Assembly: GCA_020635695.1 (NCBI GenBank)
Contig: JACJZH010000004.1
Span: 248,001-312,000 of the forward strand
DNA from: Flavobacteriales bacterium
GTDB lineage: Bacteria; Bacteroidota; Bacteroidia; Flavobacteriales_F; PHOS-HE28
Direction of reading: 5' to 3'
Length of the DNA: 64,000 bases
The position numbers and the translations under genes were made by a program. The notes below the pieces were generated by a model, which did no database searches, was not told the DNA's origin, and saw only the letters and a list, made by a program, of their open reading frames with translations. Below, piece after piece: positions 16,562 through 25,600 of the stretch (positions are counted from its first letter, which is position 1; the number at the start of each line of letters is the position of its first letter).

Positions 16562-17848
16562 TCACTGCCGCACCATGCGTTGGGTGAACAACATGTCGTT
16601 CACACGCAGGTTCACCAGATACAGTCCGGGAGCCAGGTCGGATCCCAGGTCGATGGTGTGGTTGAACACATCACCCCGGTTATCCAGCTCCTGTGCGAAG
16701 ACGCGCTTGCCGAACATGTCGTGGATGTCGATGGTGATGTTCTGCATCTCCTCGCCAAGGCCATCCAGCTTCAGGTAGATGACCTCGCCCCGGTTCGGGT
16801 TCGGCCAGAGCACGAAGTTGGTGGCGGCGCCCTCATTGAAGACGACATCACGCATCTGGGCCACGCCGATCCCGCTGTTGAGGCGGATCACACAGGCCTG
16901 TCCGAAGGCCGTGTAGTTGCCACCCACCAGGGCGCGCACGCGCACGTTCAGGTCCAGGTCGGCCGGGACCGGATTGGTGACCAGCACCGTGGGCCGCAGG
17001 CTCTGAGTGGTGCTGAACACACGGCGGGAGTAGGTGCCATGCGGATCGAACATCCAGAACTGATACCCGGAGGCACCAGGCTGGGCAGAAGCATAGATCT
17101 GCGTCGAGTTGGCGTAGACCAGATCGGTCCGGTCACACCAGCTGGAGATCAGGCTCTGGCTGCTCAGCGGCAGGCAGAAGTCCGTACCGTTCGCCGTCTG
17201 GCTGACGGAACCGAACAACCCATTGGCCGTGATGATCCGACGCGACTGGGAGTCGTACAGCGTGTAGCCTCCATCGGCGATGCCATTGCCACCGGCGTCC
17301 AGGACGACCAGTTCGTAGCAGGTCTGCACCAAGGGGAAGGTCTCGGTGATCACCGTGCCACCCTGACCATCGGCGTAGGGGCCACCGGATTGGATCACCT
17401 GAGTGCCCGTTTCATCACGGATCTCCCAGGTGGTCTCGCTGCCCTGGTCGTCCAAGGTGATCTCCAGGGTCACCAGTTCACTGCCGGCAGGAATACCGAC
17501 GCAGTTGCAGTTGGCATCCCAGGTATCGCCCACCGTGTTGATGTCGCCATCGTCGCAGGTGGTGCCAGGCAGGGCGCTGCCGCCGGGCACGCCCAGGCAG
17601 TCGTCCACCAGGCCGCCGGTGCAGTTGCAGTTGGCGTCCCAGGTCTCACCCGTGGTGTTCGGGTCGCCATCGTCGCAGGCGGTGCCAGGGAGGGCGCTGC
17701 CGCCGGGCACGCCCAGGCAGTCGTCCACCAGGCCGCCGGTGCAGTTGCAGTTGGCATCCCAGGTCTCACCCGTGGTGTTCGGGTCGCCATCGTCGCAGGC
17801 GGTGCCAGGCAGGGCGCTGCCGCCGGGCACGCCCAGGCAGTCGTCCAC
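16562..17848 (-). CDS. C-terminal part of frameshifted Cys-rich repeat T9SS protein
   Basis: This frame begins inside the repeat array, so its start is not natural. It is the 3' part of the gene that starts at 20355. It contains three intact 40-residue Cys-rich units plus a last variant (DDGDINTVGDTWDANCNCVG). These are followed by a beta-rich domain (LEITLDDQGSETTWEIRDE, CYELVVLDAGGNGI) resembling CUB-like surface modules. A further beta-sandwich and a T9SS type A sorting domain (FVLWPNPNRGEVIYLKLDG to TQRMVRQ) complete it. The presence of an intact sorting signal here and an intact signal peptide in the other fragment argues that the true gene is a single secreted protein. Confidence 0.8.
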   Translation of the reverse strand: MDDCLGVPGGSALPGTACDDGDPNTTGETWDANCNCTGGLVDDCLGVPGGSALPGTACDDGDPNTTGETWDANCNCTGGLVDDCLGVPGGSALPGTTCDDGDINTVGDTWDANCNCVGIPAGSELVTLEITLDDQGSETTWEIRDETGTQVIQSGGPYADGQGGTVITETFPLVQTCYELVVLDAGGNGIADGGYTLYDSQSRRIITANGLFGSVSQTANGTDFCLPLSSQSLISSWCDRTDLVYANSTQIYASAQPGASGYQFWMFDPHGTYSRRVFSTTQSLRPTVLVTNPVPADLDLNVRVRALVGGNYTAFGQACVIRLNSGIGVAQMRDVVFNEGAATNFVLWPNPNRGEVIYLKLDGLGEEMQNITIDIHDMFGKRVFAQELDNRGDVFNHTIDLGSDLAPGLYLVNLRVNDMLFTQRMVRQ

Positions 17849-19764
17849 CAGGCCGCCGGTGCAGTTGCAGTTGGCATCCCAGGTCTCACCCGAGGTGTTC
17901 GGGTCGCCGTCGTCGCAGGCGGTGCCGGGCAGGCGCTGCCGCCGGGAACGCCAGGCAGTCGTCCACGGCCGCCGGTGCAGTTGGTTGGCTCAGGTCTCAC
18001 CGGTGTTCGGGTCGCCGTCGTCGCAGGCGTGCGGCAGGGCGCTGCCGGCCGCCAGGCAGTCGTCCACCAGGCCGCCGGTGCAGTTGCAGTTCGCATCCCA
18101 GGTCTCACCCGAGGTGTTCGGGTCGCCGTCGTCGCAGGCGGTGCCAGGGAGGGCGCTGCCGCCGGGCACGCCCAGGCAGTCGTCCACCAGGCCGCCGGTG
18201 CAGTTGCAGTTGGCGTCCAGGTCTCACCCGAGGTGTTCGGGTCGCCATCGTCGCAGGCGCGGTGCCGGGCAGGGCGCTGCCGCCGGGCACGCCCAGGCAG
18301 TCGTCCACCAGGCCGCCGGTGCAGTTGCAGTTCGCATCCCAGGTCTCACCCGAGGTGTTCGGGTCGCCATCGTCGCAGGCGGTGCCGGGCAGAGCGCTGC
18401 CGCCGGGCACGCCCAGGCAGTCGTCCACCAGGCCGCCGGTGCAGTTGCAGTTGGCATCCCGGTCTCACCGGTGTCTCCCTCGTCGCAGGGGTGCCGGGGC
18501 TGCCAGGCACAGCAGTCGTCCCAGGCCGCCGGTGCGTTGCAGTTGGTCCCAGGTCTCACCCGAGGTGTTCGGGTCGCCGTCGTCGCAGGCGGTGCCAGGA
18601 GGGCGCTGCCACCGGGCACGCCCAGGCAGTCGTCCACCAGGCCGCCGGTGCAGTTGCAGTTGGCATCCCAGGTCTCACCCGAGGTGTTCGGGTCGCCATC
18701 GTCGCAGGCGGTGCCAGGAGCGCTGCCCGCAGGCGTCGTCAAGGCCGCCGGTTGTTGGCATCCGCTCAGGTTCTCGTCGTCAGGGTGCGAGCGCTGCCGC
18801 CGGGCACGCCCAGGCAGTCGTCCACCAGGCCGCCGGTGCAGTTGCAGTTCGCATCCCAGGTCTCACCCGAGGTGTTCGGGTCGCCATCGTCGCAGGCGGT
18901 GCCAGGCAGGGCGCTGCCGCCGGGCACGCCCAGGCAGTCGTCCACCAGGCCGCCGGTGCAGTTGCAGTTGGCATCCCAGGTCTCACCCGAGGTGTTCGGG
19001 TCGCCATCGTCGCAGGCGGTGCCAGGGAGGGCGCTGCCGCCGGGCACGCCCAGGCAGTCGTCCACCAGGCCGCCGGTGCAGTTGCAGTTGGCATCCCAGG
19101 TCTCACCCGAGGTGTTCGGGTCGCCGTCGTCGCAATCCTGACCGGGAAGGGCAGGTCCACCAGCGTTGCCTTCGCAGTCGATCAGCTGGCCCACACAGTT
19201 GCAGTTCGCATCCCAGGTATCGTTACCCGTGGTGCTCAGGCCATCGTCGCAGGTGGTGCCCGGGAGGGCGGTGCCGCCGGCGGTGCCTTCGCAGTCGATC
19301 AGCTGGCCCACGCAGTTGCAGTTCGCGTCCCAGGTGTCGTTGCCCGTGGTGCTCAGGCCATCGTCGCAGGTGGTGCCCGGGAGGGCAGTGCCACCGGCGG
19401 TGCCTTCGCAGTCGATCAGCTGGCCCACGCAGTTGCAGTTCGCATCCCAGGTGTCGTTACCCGTGGTGCTCAGGCCATCGTCGCAGGTGGTGCCCGGGAG
19501 GGCGGTGCCACCGGCGGTGCCTTCGCAGTCGATCAGCTGGCCCACACAGTTGCAGTTCGCATCCCAGGTGTCGTTACCCGTGGTGCTCAGGCCATCGTCG
19601 CACGTGGTGCCCGGGAGGGCGGTGCCACCGGCGGTGCCTTCGCAGTCGATCAGTTCGCCCACGCAGTTGCAGTTCGCATCCCAGGTGTCGTTGCCCGTGG
19701 TGCTCAGACCATCGTCGCAGGAGGTCCCCGGAAGAGCCGAACCGCCTATGGTCCCTTCGCAGTC
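17490..19764. repeat. Coding tandem repeat, 117-120 bp unit (Cys-rich)
   Basis: Two related units are arrayed head to tail on the minus strand. Five type A units of 39 residues (DCEGTAGGTALPGTTCDDG then LSTTGNDTWDANCNCVGQLI) lie at about 19180-19764. After one hybrid unit come about 14 type B units of 40 residues (DCLGVPGGSALPGTACDDGD then PNTSGETWDANCNCTGGLVD), down to about 17490. Each unit has four conserved cysteines and an Asp-rich CDDGD loop that may bind calcium. DNA identity between type B units is very high outside the disrupted section. Confidence 0.93.
17925..18790 (-). other. Frame-disrupted section of the repeat array
   Basis: Within this section several repeat units are shorter than 120 bases and lack scattered blocks of one to about 15 bases relative to their neighbours (for example near 17930-18050, 18220, 18260, 18465-18545, 18600 and 18715-18785). 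The losses shift the frame repeatedly and split the gene into fragments. Flanking units are perfect. The irregular pattern looks like a consensus or assembly failure in a long repeat at least as much as real decay. Confidence 0.8.
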
Positions 19765-20355
19765 AGCGCTGCAGCTGCCGTTCAGGACCGGACCACCTTG
19801 AATGGTTCCAGTGACCTCTCCCGGGACGCCCAGGCTCACGAAGAAATCCTTGTTGTTGGCCCCCGTGAACCCGTCGTTCACGATCTCAAAAGAGGCGCAA
19901 CCCGTGACCCCGGAAATGGGGATGCGCGCATAGGGCGCCCATTGGTTGGCCGGGAACGAACAGCCAGCGGGAAATGCGCTGGCGGAGATCGTGTTATAGG
20001 TCTGATACCGGAACCCGTTGTCGTCGATCTCGCCGTCCGGGGATTCACTACAAAGCGCGCCCTGGAACATGCAGAAGGGCACTCCGAACGCGAACTGGTC
20101 CGCGGCACCAATGGCACCACCTTCGGCGGCCGACCAGCGGATCGTGAAGGTCACGTTGGTCAGTCCATCCTGTGAATCCCAGTCCCCATCGGGCCTGAGC
20201 TGCACTTCAATGGTGTTGTTGCCGACATCGACCAGTTGGATATCCATGGTGGATATATCCGACTGTGCCGAAGCAGGGCTTGCAGGCCAGGCGAGAGCCG
20301 CGACCAGCGGTAGGGACGCCAAAAGGCGCCATCGTAGAGTCGTCCTGTTCGTCAT
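18766..20355 (-). CDS. N-terminal part of Cys-rich repeat surface protein with cohesin-like domain
   Basis: From ATG 20355 this part encodes a signal peptide (LLASLPLVAALAWPASPASA) and a beta-sandwich domain at about 32-195. That domain starts DISTMDIQLVDVGNNTIEVQ and contains NVTFTIRW, a closely matching paralogue of the N-terminal domain of the gene at 32556. The fold pattern resembles cohesin-type modules, but this is inference. Then follow five type A and the first type B Cys-rich repeats, until the frame is lost at about 18770. Together with the fragment ending at 16562 the intended product would be about 1260 residues. It is the last gene of the surface-protein island. Repeats of this Cys/Asp type are usually stalks or ligand-presenting regions. 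Confidence 0.85.
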   Translation of the reverse strand: MTNRTTLRWRLLASLPLVAALAWPASPASAQSDISTMDIQLVDVGNNTIEVQLRPDGDWDSQDGLTNVTFTIRWSAAEGGAIGAADQFAFGVPFCMFQGALCSESPDGEIDDNGFRYQTYNTISASAFPAGCSFPANQWAPYARIPISGVTGCASFEIVNDGFTGANNKDFFVSLGVPGEVTGTIQGGPVLNGSCSADCEGTIGGSALPGTSCDDGLSTTGNDTWDANCNCVGELIDCEGTAGGTALPGTTCDDGLSTTGNDTWDANCNCVGQLIDCEGTAGGTALPGTTCDDGLSTTGNDTWDANCNCVGQLIDCEGTAGGTALPGTTCDDGLSTTGNDTWDANCNCVGQLIDCEGTAGGTALPGTTCDDGLSTTGNDTWDANCNCVGQLIDCEGNAGGPALPGQDCDDGDPNTSGETWDANCNCTGGLVDDCLGVPGGSALPGTACDDGDPNTSGETWDANCNCTGGLVDDCLGVPGGSALPGTACDDGDPNTSGETWDANCNCTGGLVDDCLGVPGGSARTLTTRT

Positions 20356-20404
20356 GGGTTAGGGTTGAAGAAGCTTGAGTCGGAAAGGTACACGATCCTT
20401 TTGA

Positions 20405-22603
20405 TCAGGGAAGCTGTTGGGTCCTGGTGTTCGTCGGGACCACTCCACCGATGTTCGTCAGGATGGGGTCACGGTCGTTACCGGCGCCGGTGTACTTCAC
20501 CAGGCCGTCCATGTTCACGTCGTTCACGGTGTAACCAGAAGCAGTTGCGGTCGGCACCACACCACCGATCTCCGTTAGGATGGGGTCACGGTCGTTGGAG
20601 CCGCCGGTGTATTTCAGGTTGGCATCCGCCACGGTGTTACCCGCCCAAAGGGCCCTGACAGCACCGATGGACTTGCGGGCCTCCACGCCCCAGGTCTGCG
20701 TGCCTGCCACGCTCAGGTCAAGCACGGCGGCTGTTCCCGAGAGGGCCACTGGCGAGGCGGTCATGCACCCCAGGTGGTTGCGGTGCCTGATGGCGACATG
20801 ATAGTTGCCATCGGCCACTCCGAAGGCCACCGGCCGCACGCCATCCAGTTCGGTCACCTGTCCGTCGCGCCGGATCAGGGCCGGGCGCCTGGCCACGATC
20901 ACCGAAGGATCGACGGCATCCCGGAGCTCCAGGACCACCCAGTCCACGATGGCCTCGGTGCCCGTGACGGCAAGTACATCCGCGGCCAGGGTCCGGGTGA
21001 GGTCGGCGCCGATGCCAGCCAGCCCAAGAGCGGTGTAGGGCTCGTCCAGCGGGATCAGACCGGCCGCACCGAGATCGTTGTCCATCGTCACCCCATTGAA
21101 CGGCCCTTCCAGGAAGGCCTTCATGGCCACCACCCCGCTGGTGGTGCTGCCTTCCTCCAGGTCGATCCATTGATCCGCCGCCACCTCGTACATGCGATCC
21201 ACGGCACCGCTGGGCCAGGTGATGATGGCGGAATCCGCCTTCTGCTCAGTGCCCAACCCGAAGTGGCAGGTGAAGGAGCAGACGATGCCATAGCTCTCAC
21301 CGGCGCGTACCTCCCGGATCTGGGTTCCCCAGGGACCGTAGAGGGTCACGCGTGCGCCCACACCATCCGGGTTGCTCTCCACACCATGCAGGTCGAAGTT
21401 CAGGAAGTGGTTCGCGTTCCCGTCGTTCAGGTAGAGCTCATCGTCCCTGGTGCTGCTAGGGGTCACATAACCACTTCCATAGGAGCCGTAGATATCGATA
21501 AACCCGTCGTGGTTCAGATCGCCAGTAGCGAAGGAGTTCAGGGTATACCCAGACCCAGGTTCGGGCAGCATGTTCATGATGCGCGTGAACGTGCCGTCGC
21601 CATCTCCTCTGAAGTAAAACTCGGTTCCTGCCGTGATCAGGTCCAGATACCCATCATTGTCAAGGTCCTCAAGCTTGCTTTGAAGAAAGAAACCCGTGTA
21701 CTCGATCCCACTCCCGGAAGTGGCGTCCGTGTAGTTGCCGGAGCCATCGTTCAGGAACACCTGCATGGTGGCGGAGTGGTTGGTGCACACCGCATCCAGG
21801 TCCCCATCATTGTCCAGGTCCCCGAAATCCGTGGTCCAGGTCTGCTCCCGGTTCTGAAGGCCGTAGGTGGCCGCAAGTTCAGTGTAGTTGCTATTCCCAT
21901 CATTGACAAACAGCTGGTTCCACCTCCGGGGATCGCTGGGGCTGTTCACACCCTGGCGGCAATGGCTGATCTGCAAGTCCAGGTCACCATCGTTGTCGAA
22001 GTCGATCCACACGCTCCCGTAGTTCCCGCTCATGTCCGAGGAAGGGTTCGTGCTGAAGTCGATGTAGTTGTTGTAGGCCAGGGCCCCGGATCCATTGTTC
22101 AACCAGATGCGTGAAGCCGCATCATCGTGGCACCCGAAGACATCCAGGTGACCATCGTTGTTGATGTCGGCCATGTTCATGGCCTGCATGAAGAATTGGC
22201 CAGTGCCATTGTTCAATGAACTCAATGAAGAAACTCCTGGGGAGGTGATTTCCATGAAATGGACCCCATCACCATTCCCCCCGCTTACCACGTCCTTGTG
22301 GCCATCGCCGTCCACGTCGCCCGCGCACATGCCCCACTGGCTGGAACCCGAGACATTGCCGTAATCGAATGACGTGAAGCTCCCGTTGGAGCCCTGATAG
22401 TCGATGTACAGATGTCTGCTGTTGTCCAGCAGGATCAGGTCGTCGTAGCCATCCCCGTCCATGTCGGCGATGCCCACGCAATTCCCCGTGCGAGCGGATT
22501 GATCGGACAGGATCGAGGTCGACAGGGTGAAGGTCTGTGCCTGCAGGCCCAAGGCTCCGATACACACGGTGCAGGGGACCAGGAAAAGCTTGTTCAGGTT
22601 CAT
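20405..22603 (-). CDS. FG-GAP/UnbV surface protein with KYTG-NDRD tail module
   Basis: Protein of 732 residues with a signal peptide (LFLVPCTVCIGALGLQAQ). Residues about 40-385 carry FG-GAP/VCBS-like repeats with calcium loops such as ADMDGDGYDDL, GDVDGDGHKDV, ADINNDGHLDV, DFDNDGDLDL, GDLDNDGDLDA, EDLDNDGYLDL and GDLNHDGFIDI. Residues about 410-485 match the ASPIC/UnbV domain (GVGARVTLYGPWGTQIREV, HFGLG, ITWPSGAVDR). The last 242 residues (bases 20405-21133) are the shared tail module that ends in two KYTG..NDRDPIL loops and QQLP. There is no classical T9SS type A sorting domain, so the tail module may serve in export or anchoring (inference). Only 44 bases separate it from the metallopeptidase gene upstream. 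Confidence 0.9.
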   Translation of the reverse strand: MNLNKLFLVPCTVCIGALGLQAQTFTLSTSILSDQSARTGNCVGIADMDGDGYDDLILLDNSRHLYIDYQGSNGSFTSFDYGNVSGSSQWGMCAGDVDGDGHKDVVSGGNGDGVHFMEITSPGVSSLSSLNNGTGQFFMQAMNMADINNDGHLDVFGCHDDAASRIWLNNGSGALAYNNYIDFSTNPSSDMSGNYGSVWIDFDNDGDLDLQISHCRQGVNSPSDPRRWNQLFVNDGNSNYTELAATYGLQNREQTWTTDFGDLDNDGDLDAVCTNHSATMQVFLNDGSGNYTDATSGSGIEYTGFFLQSKLEDLDNDGYLDLITAGTEFYFRGDGDGTFTRIMNMLPEPGSGYTLNSFATGDLNHDGFIDIYGSYGSGYVTPSSTRDDELYLNDGNANHFLNFDLHGVESNPDGVGARVTLYGPWGTQIREVRAGESYGIVCSFTCHFGLGTEQKADSAIITWPSGAVDRMYEVAADQWIDLEEGSTTSGVVAMKAFLEGPFNGVTMDNDLGAAGLIPLDEPYTALGLAGIGADLTRTLAADVLAVTGTEAIVDWVVLELRDAVDPSVIVARRPALIRRDGQVTELDGVRPVAFGVADGNYHVAIRHRNHLGCMTASPVALSGTAAVLDLSVAGTQTWGVEARKSIGAVRALWAGNTVADANLKYTGGSNDRDPILTEIGGVVPTATASGYTVNDVNMDGLVKYTGAGNDRDPILTNIGGVVPTNTRTQQLP

Positions 22604-22647
22604 GCTGCAAGATCGCCCCGTTCCAAGGGGCTGTCAATGGTCGGTGT

Positions 22648-25600
22648 TCAGGGAAGTTGCTCGAGACGGGTGGCCGTGGGCACCACACCCCCCACGTTCT
22701 GCAGGATCGGATCGCGGTCATTGCCTCCGCCGGTGTACTTCACCGTTCCGTCCATGTTCACGTCGGACCTCAGATAGCCCGAGATGCTGTTCGTGGGAAC
22801 GGTACCTCCGATGGCCTGCAGGATCGGATCCCGGTCATTGGACACGCCGGTGTACTTCACCAGCCCATCCGGCTCCACCTCGCCGGCCCAGAGGACCGCC
22901 GCAGCGCCGAGCACGCGTCGGGCGTCCGTGCCGAAGGTGGGTGTTCCGGCAGCCGCCAGATCCACCAACATCGGGGTGGTGCCCAAGGTCACCGTGGCTG
23001 CCGTCATGCATCCCAAATGGTTCCGGTGCCTGATGGCCACATGGTGGTCACCGGGCGAAGCCGTGAAATACAGGGGCGATACACCGTCCGTGCCGACCAC
23101 ATCGCCATCGCGTTGCACCAGGCCCGGGCGGGCATCCACCACGATCGCCGGGTCCACCTGGTCGCGAAGTTCCACCAGCACCCAGTCCACGATCGCATCC
23201 GGACCTGTTACCGTGAACACCGAGGGATCGTCCACGGCATCGCCCCCTTCTCCGGGCCCGAGCAGGCCAAGACCCGTGAAGGGCTCCACCAGGGGGATCA
23301 ACCCCAACTGCCGCAGGTCATCGTTCATGAGCCCCGTACCGGCATCATAGGGCCCCTCCAACAGGACCCTGGCCTGGACCGCCAAGGGCGGCACCGCATC
23401 GAACAACTCGATGGCGTCCAGGGCCAGGTCGCTCGCGAACCCGGTCCCGGTCACTCCCCGCAGGCGGAGACGGATCACCTGACCGCTCCATGCGGAAAGG
23501 TCCACAAGCAACGTGTCCCACTGGTCGCCCTGGTCGCCCACGATCGGGGGCACCACATCAAGGACCCAACCGGTCCCTGGATCCAGGTCAACGTGCAACT
23601 CGCCCATATCGCTGCCGAACATGTGGTAGCCCGTTCTCAGGAAGGGCTGGACCGTGCCCCCCAGGTCGAAGCATGGGCTCTCGAGCACGGCCGTCCGTCC
23701 TGTGCAGCCACTACTGGCCTCCAGGTAGAGGTACTTCCCCTGCGCCGTGCCGGGCAACAGGTCGGTGGAGGGGCCTGTGTTCGTTGAAGGAGTTCCGTCA
23801 TTGTCCACCCGCCAATCGATATCGTCCTCATCACCGTTGGTCAGGTTCCTCCAACCACCGATCAGCGGGCAGCTCGTCAGATCGCAATCCGAGTTGGTCG
23901 AACAGAGGATCTCGCTCTCCAGGTCCATGATGCTCGGAAGCGACACGGCGGGATCCACGGTGAGATCGGAGGTCAAGGTGTCATTGGCCGTGTTCTGATC
24001 GCCACCGAGGGCCGTCCAGACCTTCAATTCGAATGCCCCGGAACCGGGAAGCACAAGAGGCGTGGAGAACGTATGGACCACGGTGTCACCGGCAGCCAGC
24101 GGACCGGGCAGGATGTCCGTGCTCACCGGTCCGTTGTCCAATTGCCACGACACCGGGACATTGGCCTGTGGGTCTGCTCCGGCATTCCAAAGCTCGACCG
24201 ACACGTCCTGGGGTCCGGGGTCACAGGTGCGCAGCTGGGCGGGTTGCGGCAGGAGCAGGCCGATCATGGCCATGTCCTTGGCGAAGGCCGACTCCACCCG
24301 GACATTGTCCAGGTAGAAGTTGTTGCCGTATCCGTTCACGGAAACGAATCGCAACTGCACCTCCGAGCCATCAAAGGCGCTGAGGTCCACCAGGCTCGTG
24401 CGCCATTCGGAACAGGAGGCCGGCACCCAATTGGCGGTCACGGCCGGTGCGGTGGCGAGGTCGGGACCGGACTCGTCGAACACGACCACCCAGTTCTGCC
24501 CGCAATCCTGGCTCACCTCCACCCGGAAGCCGTCGGTGTACGTGGCACTGTACTCCACGTAGGCATGATCGAAGAGCAGCCTGCTGTTCATGCTGCCCGT
24601 GAGGTCGAACACCGGACTGATCAGGTGGTCCAGTTCTCCGTTGGTCGGGTAGGTATAATGATCCAGCCGCCAGGCCGTGGTCGGACCACAGTCGGGCCCG
24701 TTCGCCAGAGCGGCCGTGGTCCAGGTGATCCCCGCATCCGGGTTCTCCAGCGTCCAACCAGAGGGGAGCACCGCTCCACCCTCAACGTCCTCGACATGCG
24801 GTGTGGACAGCGACGCGAGCAGTTCCAACTGGAAGGAAAGGGTGTCATCCCCCAAATAGGCATCCGTAGGGAGGGAGGTCCACGCCTTGAACGTGTGCGG
24901 GCCGATCCCGACCACGGTGAGCGGCGCTCCGATATCCATGATGGCCGAAGCCCCGGCGGGCAGGGTACCTGGAAAGTTCTGAGTGGTCACCGGCCCGTTG
25001 TCCAGCTGATAGCTGACCGGGAAGTTGGCCTGGTCCAGGAGTCCATTGTTCCGGACCTCCACTTTCACGACGCCTCCGTTGCCACACTCGAACAGCGCGC
25101 CGGGAAGCGGGTGGACCGCTTCCGCCACCCCCACGTTGTCATCCACAGGCAGGTCGAACGCCTCCGTCTGATCACTCCGGCTTCCCGAAGATCCCTGGTC
25201 CGCACTGGCACCCAGCCCCCGCCTGGCGAACGCGGCCCAGATCAGGTCCTGGTTGGCGCCACCGTACAGGATCTGGTCCGCCTGCAGGATGGCGTCGCGT
25301 CCGTCCACGAAGCCCGGATTGCAGGGAGTGAGCTTCAGCCCGTCGATCACCAACTGCATCGCGATGTTGTTGCCACCCGTGCCCTGGTACAGGTCCGGGT
25401 CGAAGCCATGCACGGCGATCAGCTCCCAGGTCATCTCCCACAACATGGTGCACCACACGAATCCGATCCCGTGGGGTTGGGACACCCCACCATTGGTATT
25501 GGCATAGGTGAAGTTGTTCACCCCGAAGTCCGTGCTGTACGGAGCCGGGCGTATGCCTGGGCCCGTGACCGGTTCGGCCAATGCGAACGTTCCGATCCCC

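Noticed and set aside
17490..19764. CRISPR-like array
   Set aside because: Units are 117-120 bp, directly adjacent and coding on the minus strand; there are no unique spacers and no cas genes.
16580..19814. Two very long plus-strand open frames (over 800 codons) across the repeat region
   Set aside because: They are antisense to the repeat-coding strand and consist of periodic low-complexity translations. The minus-strand frames carry signal peptide, cysteine pattern and sorting domain.
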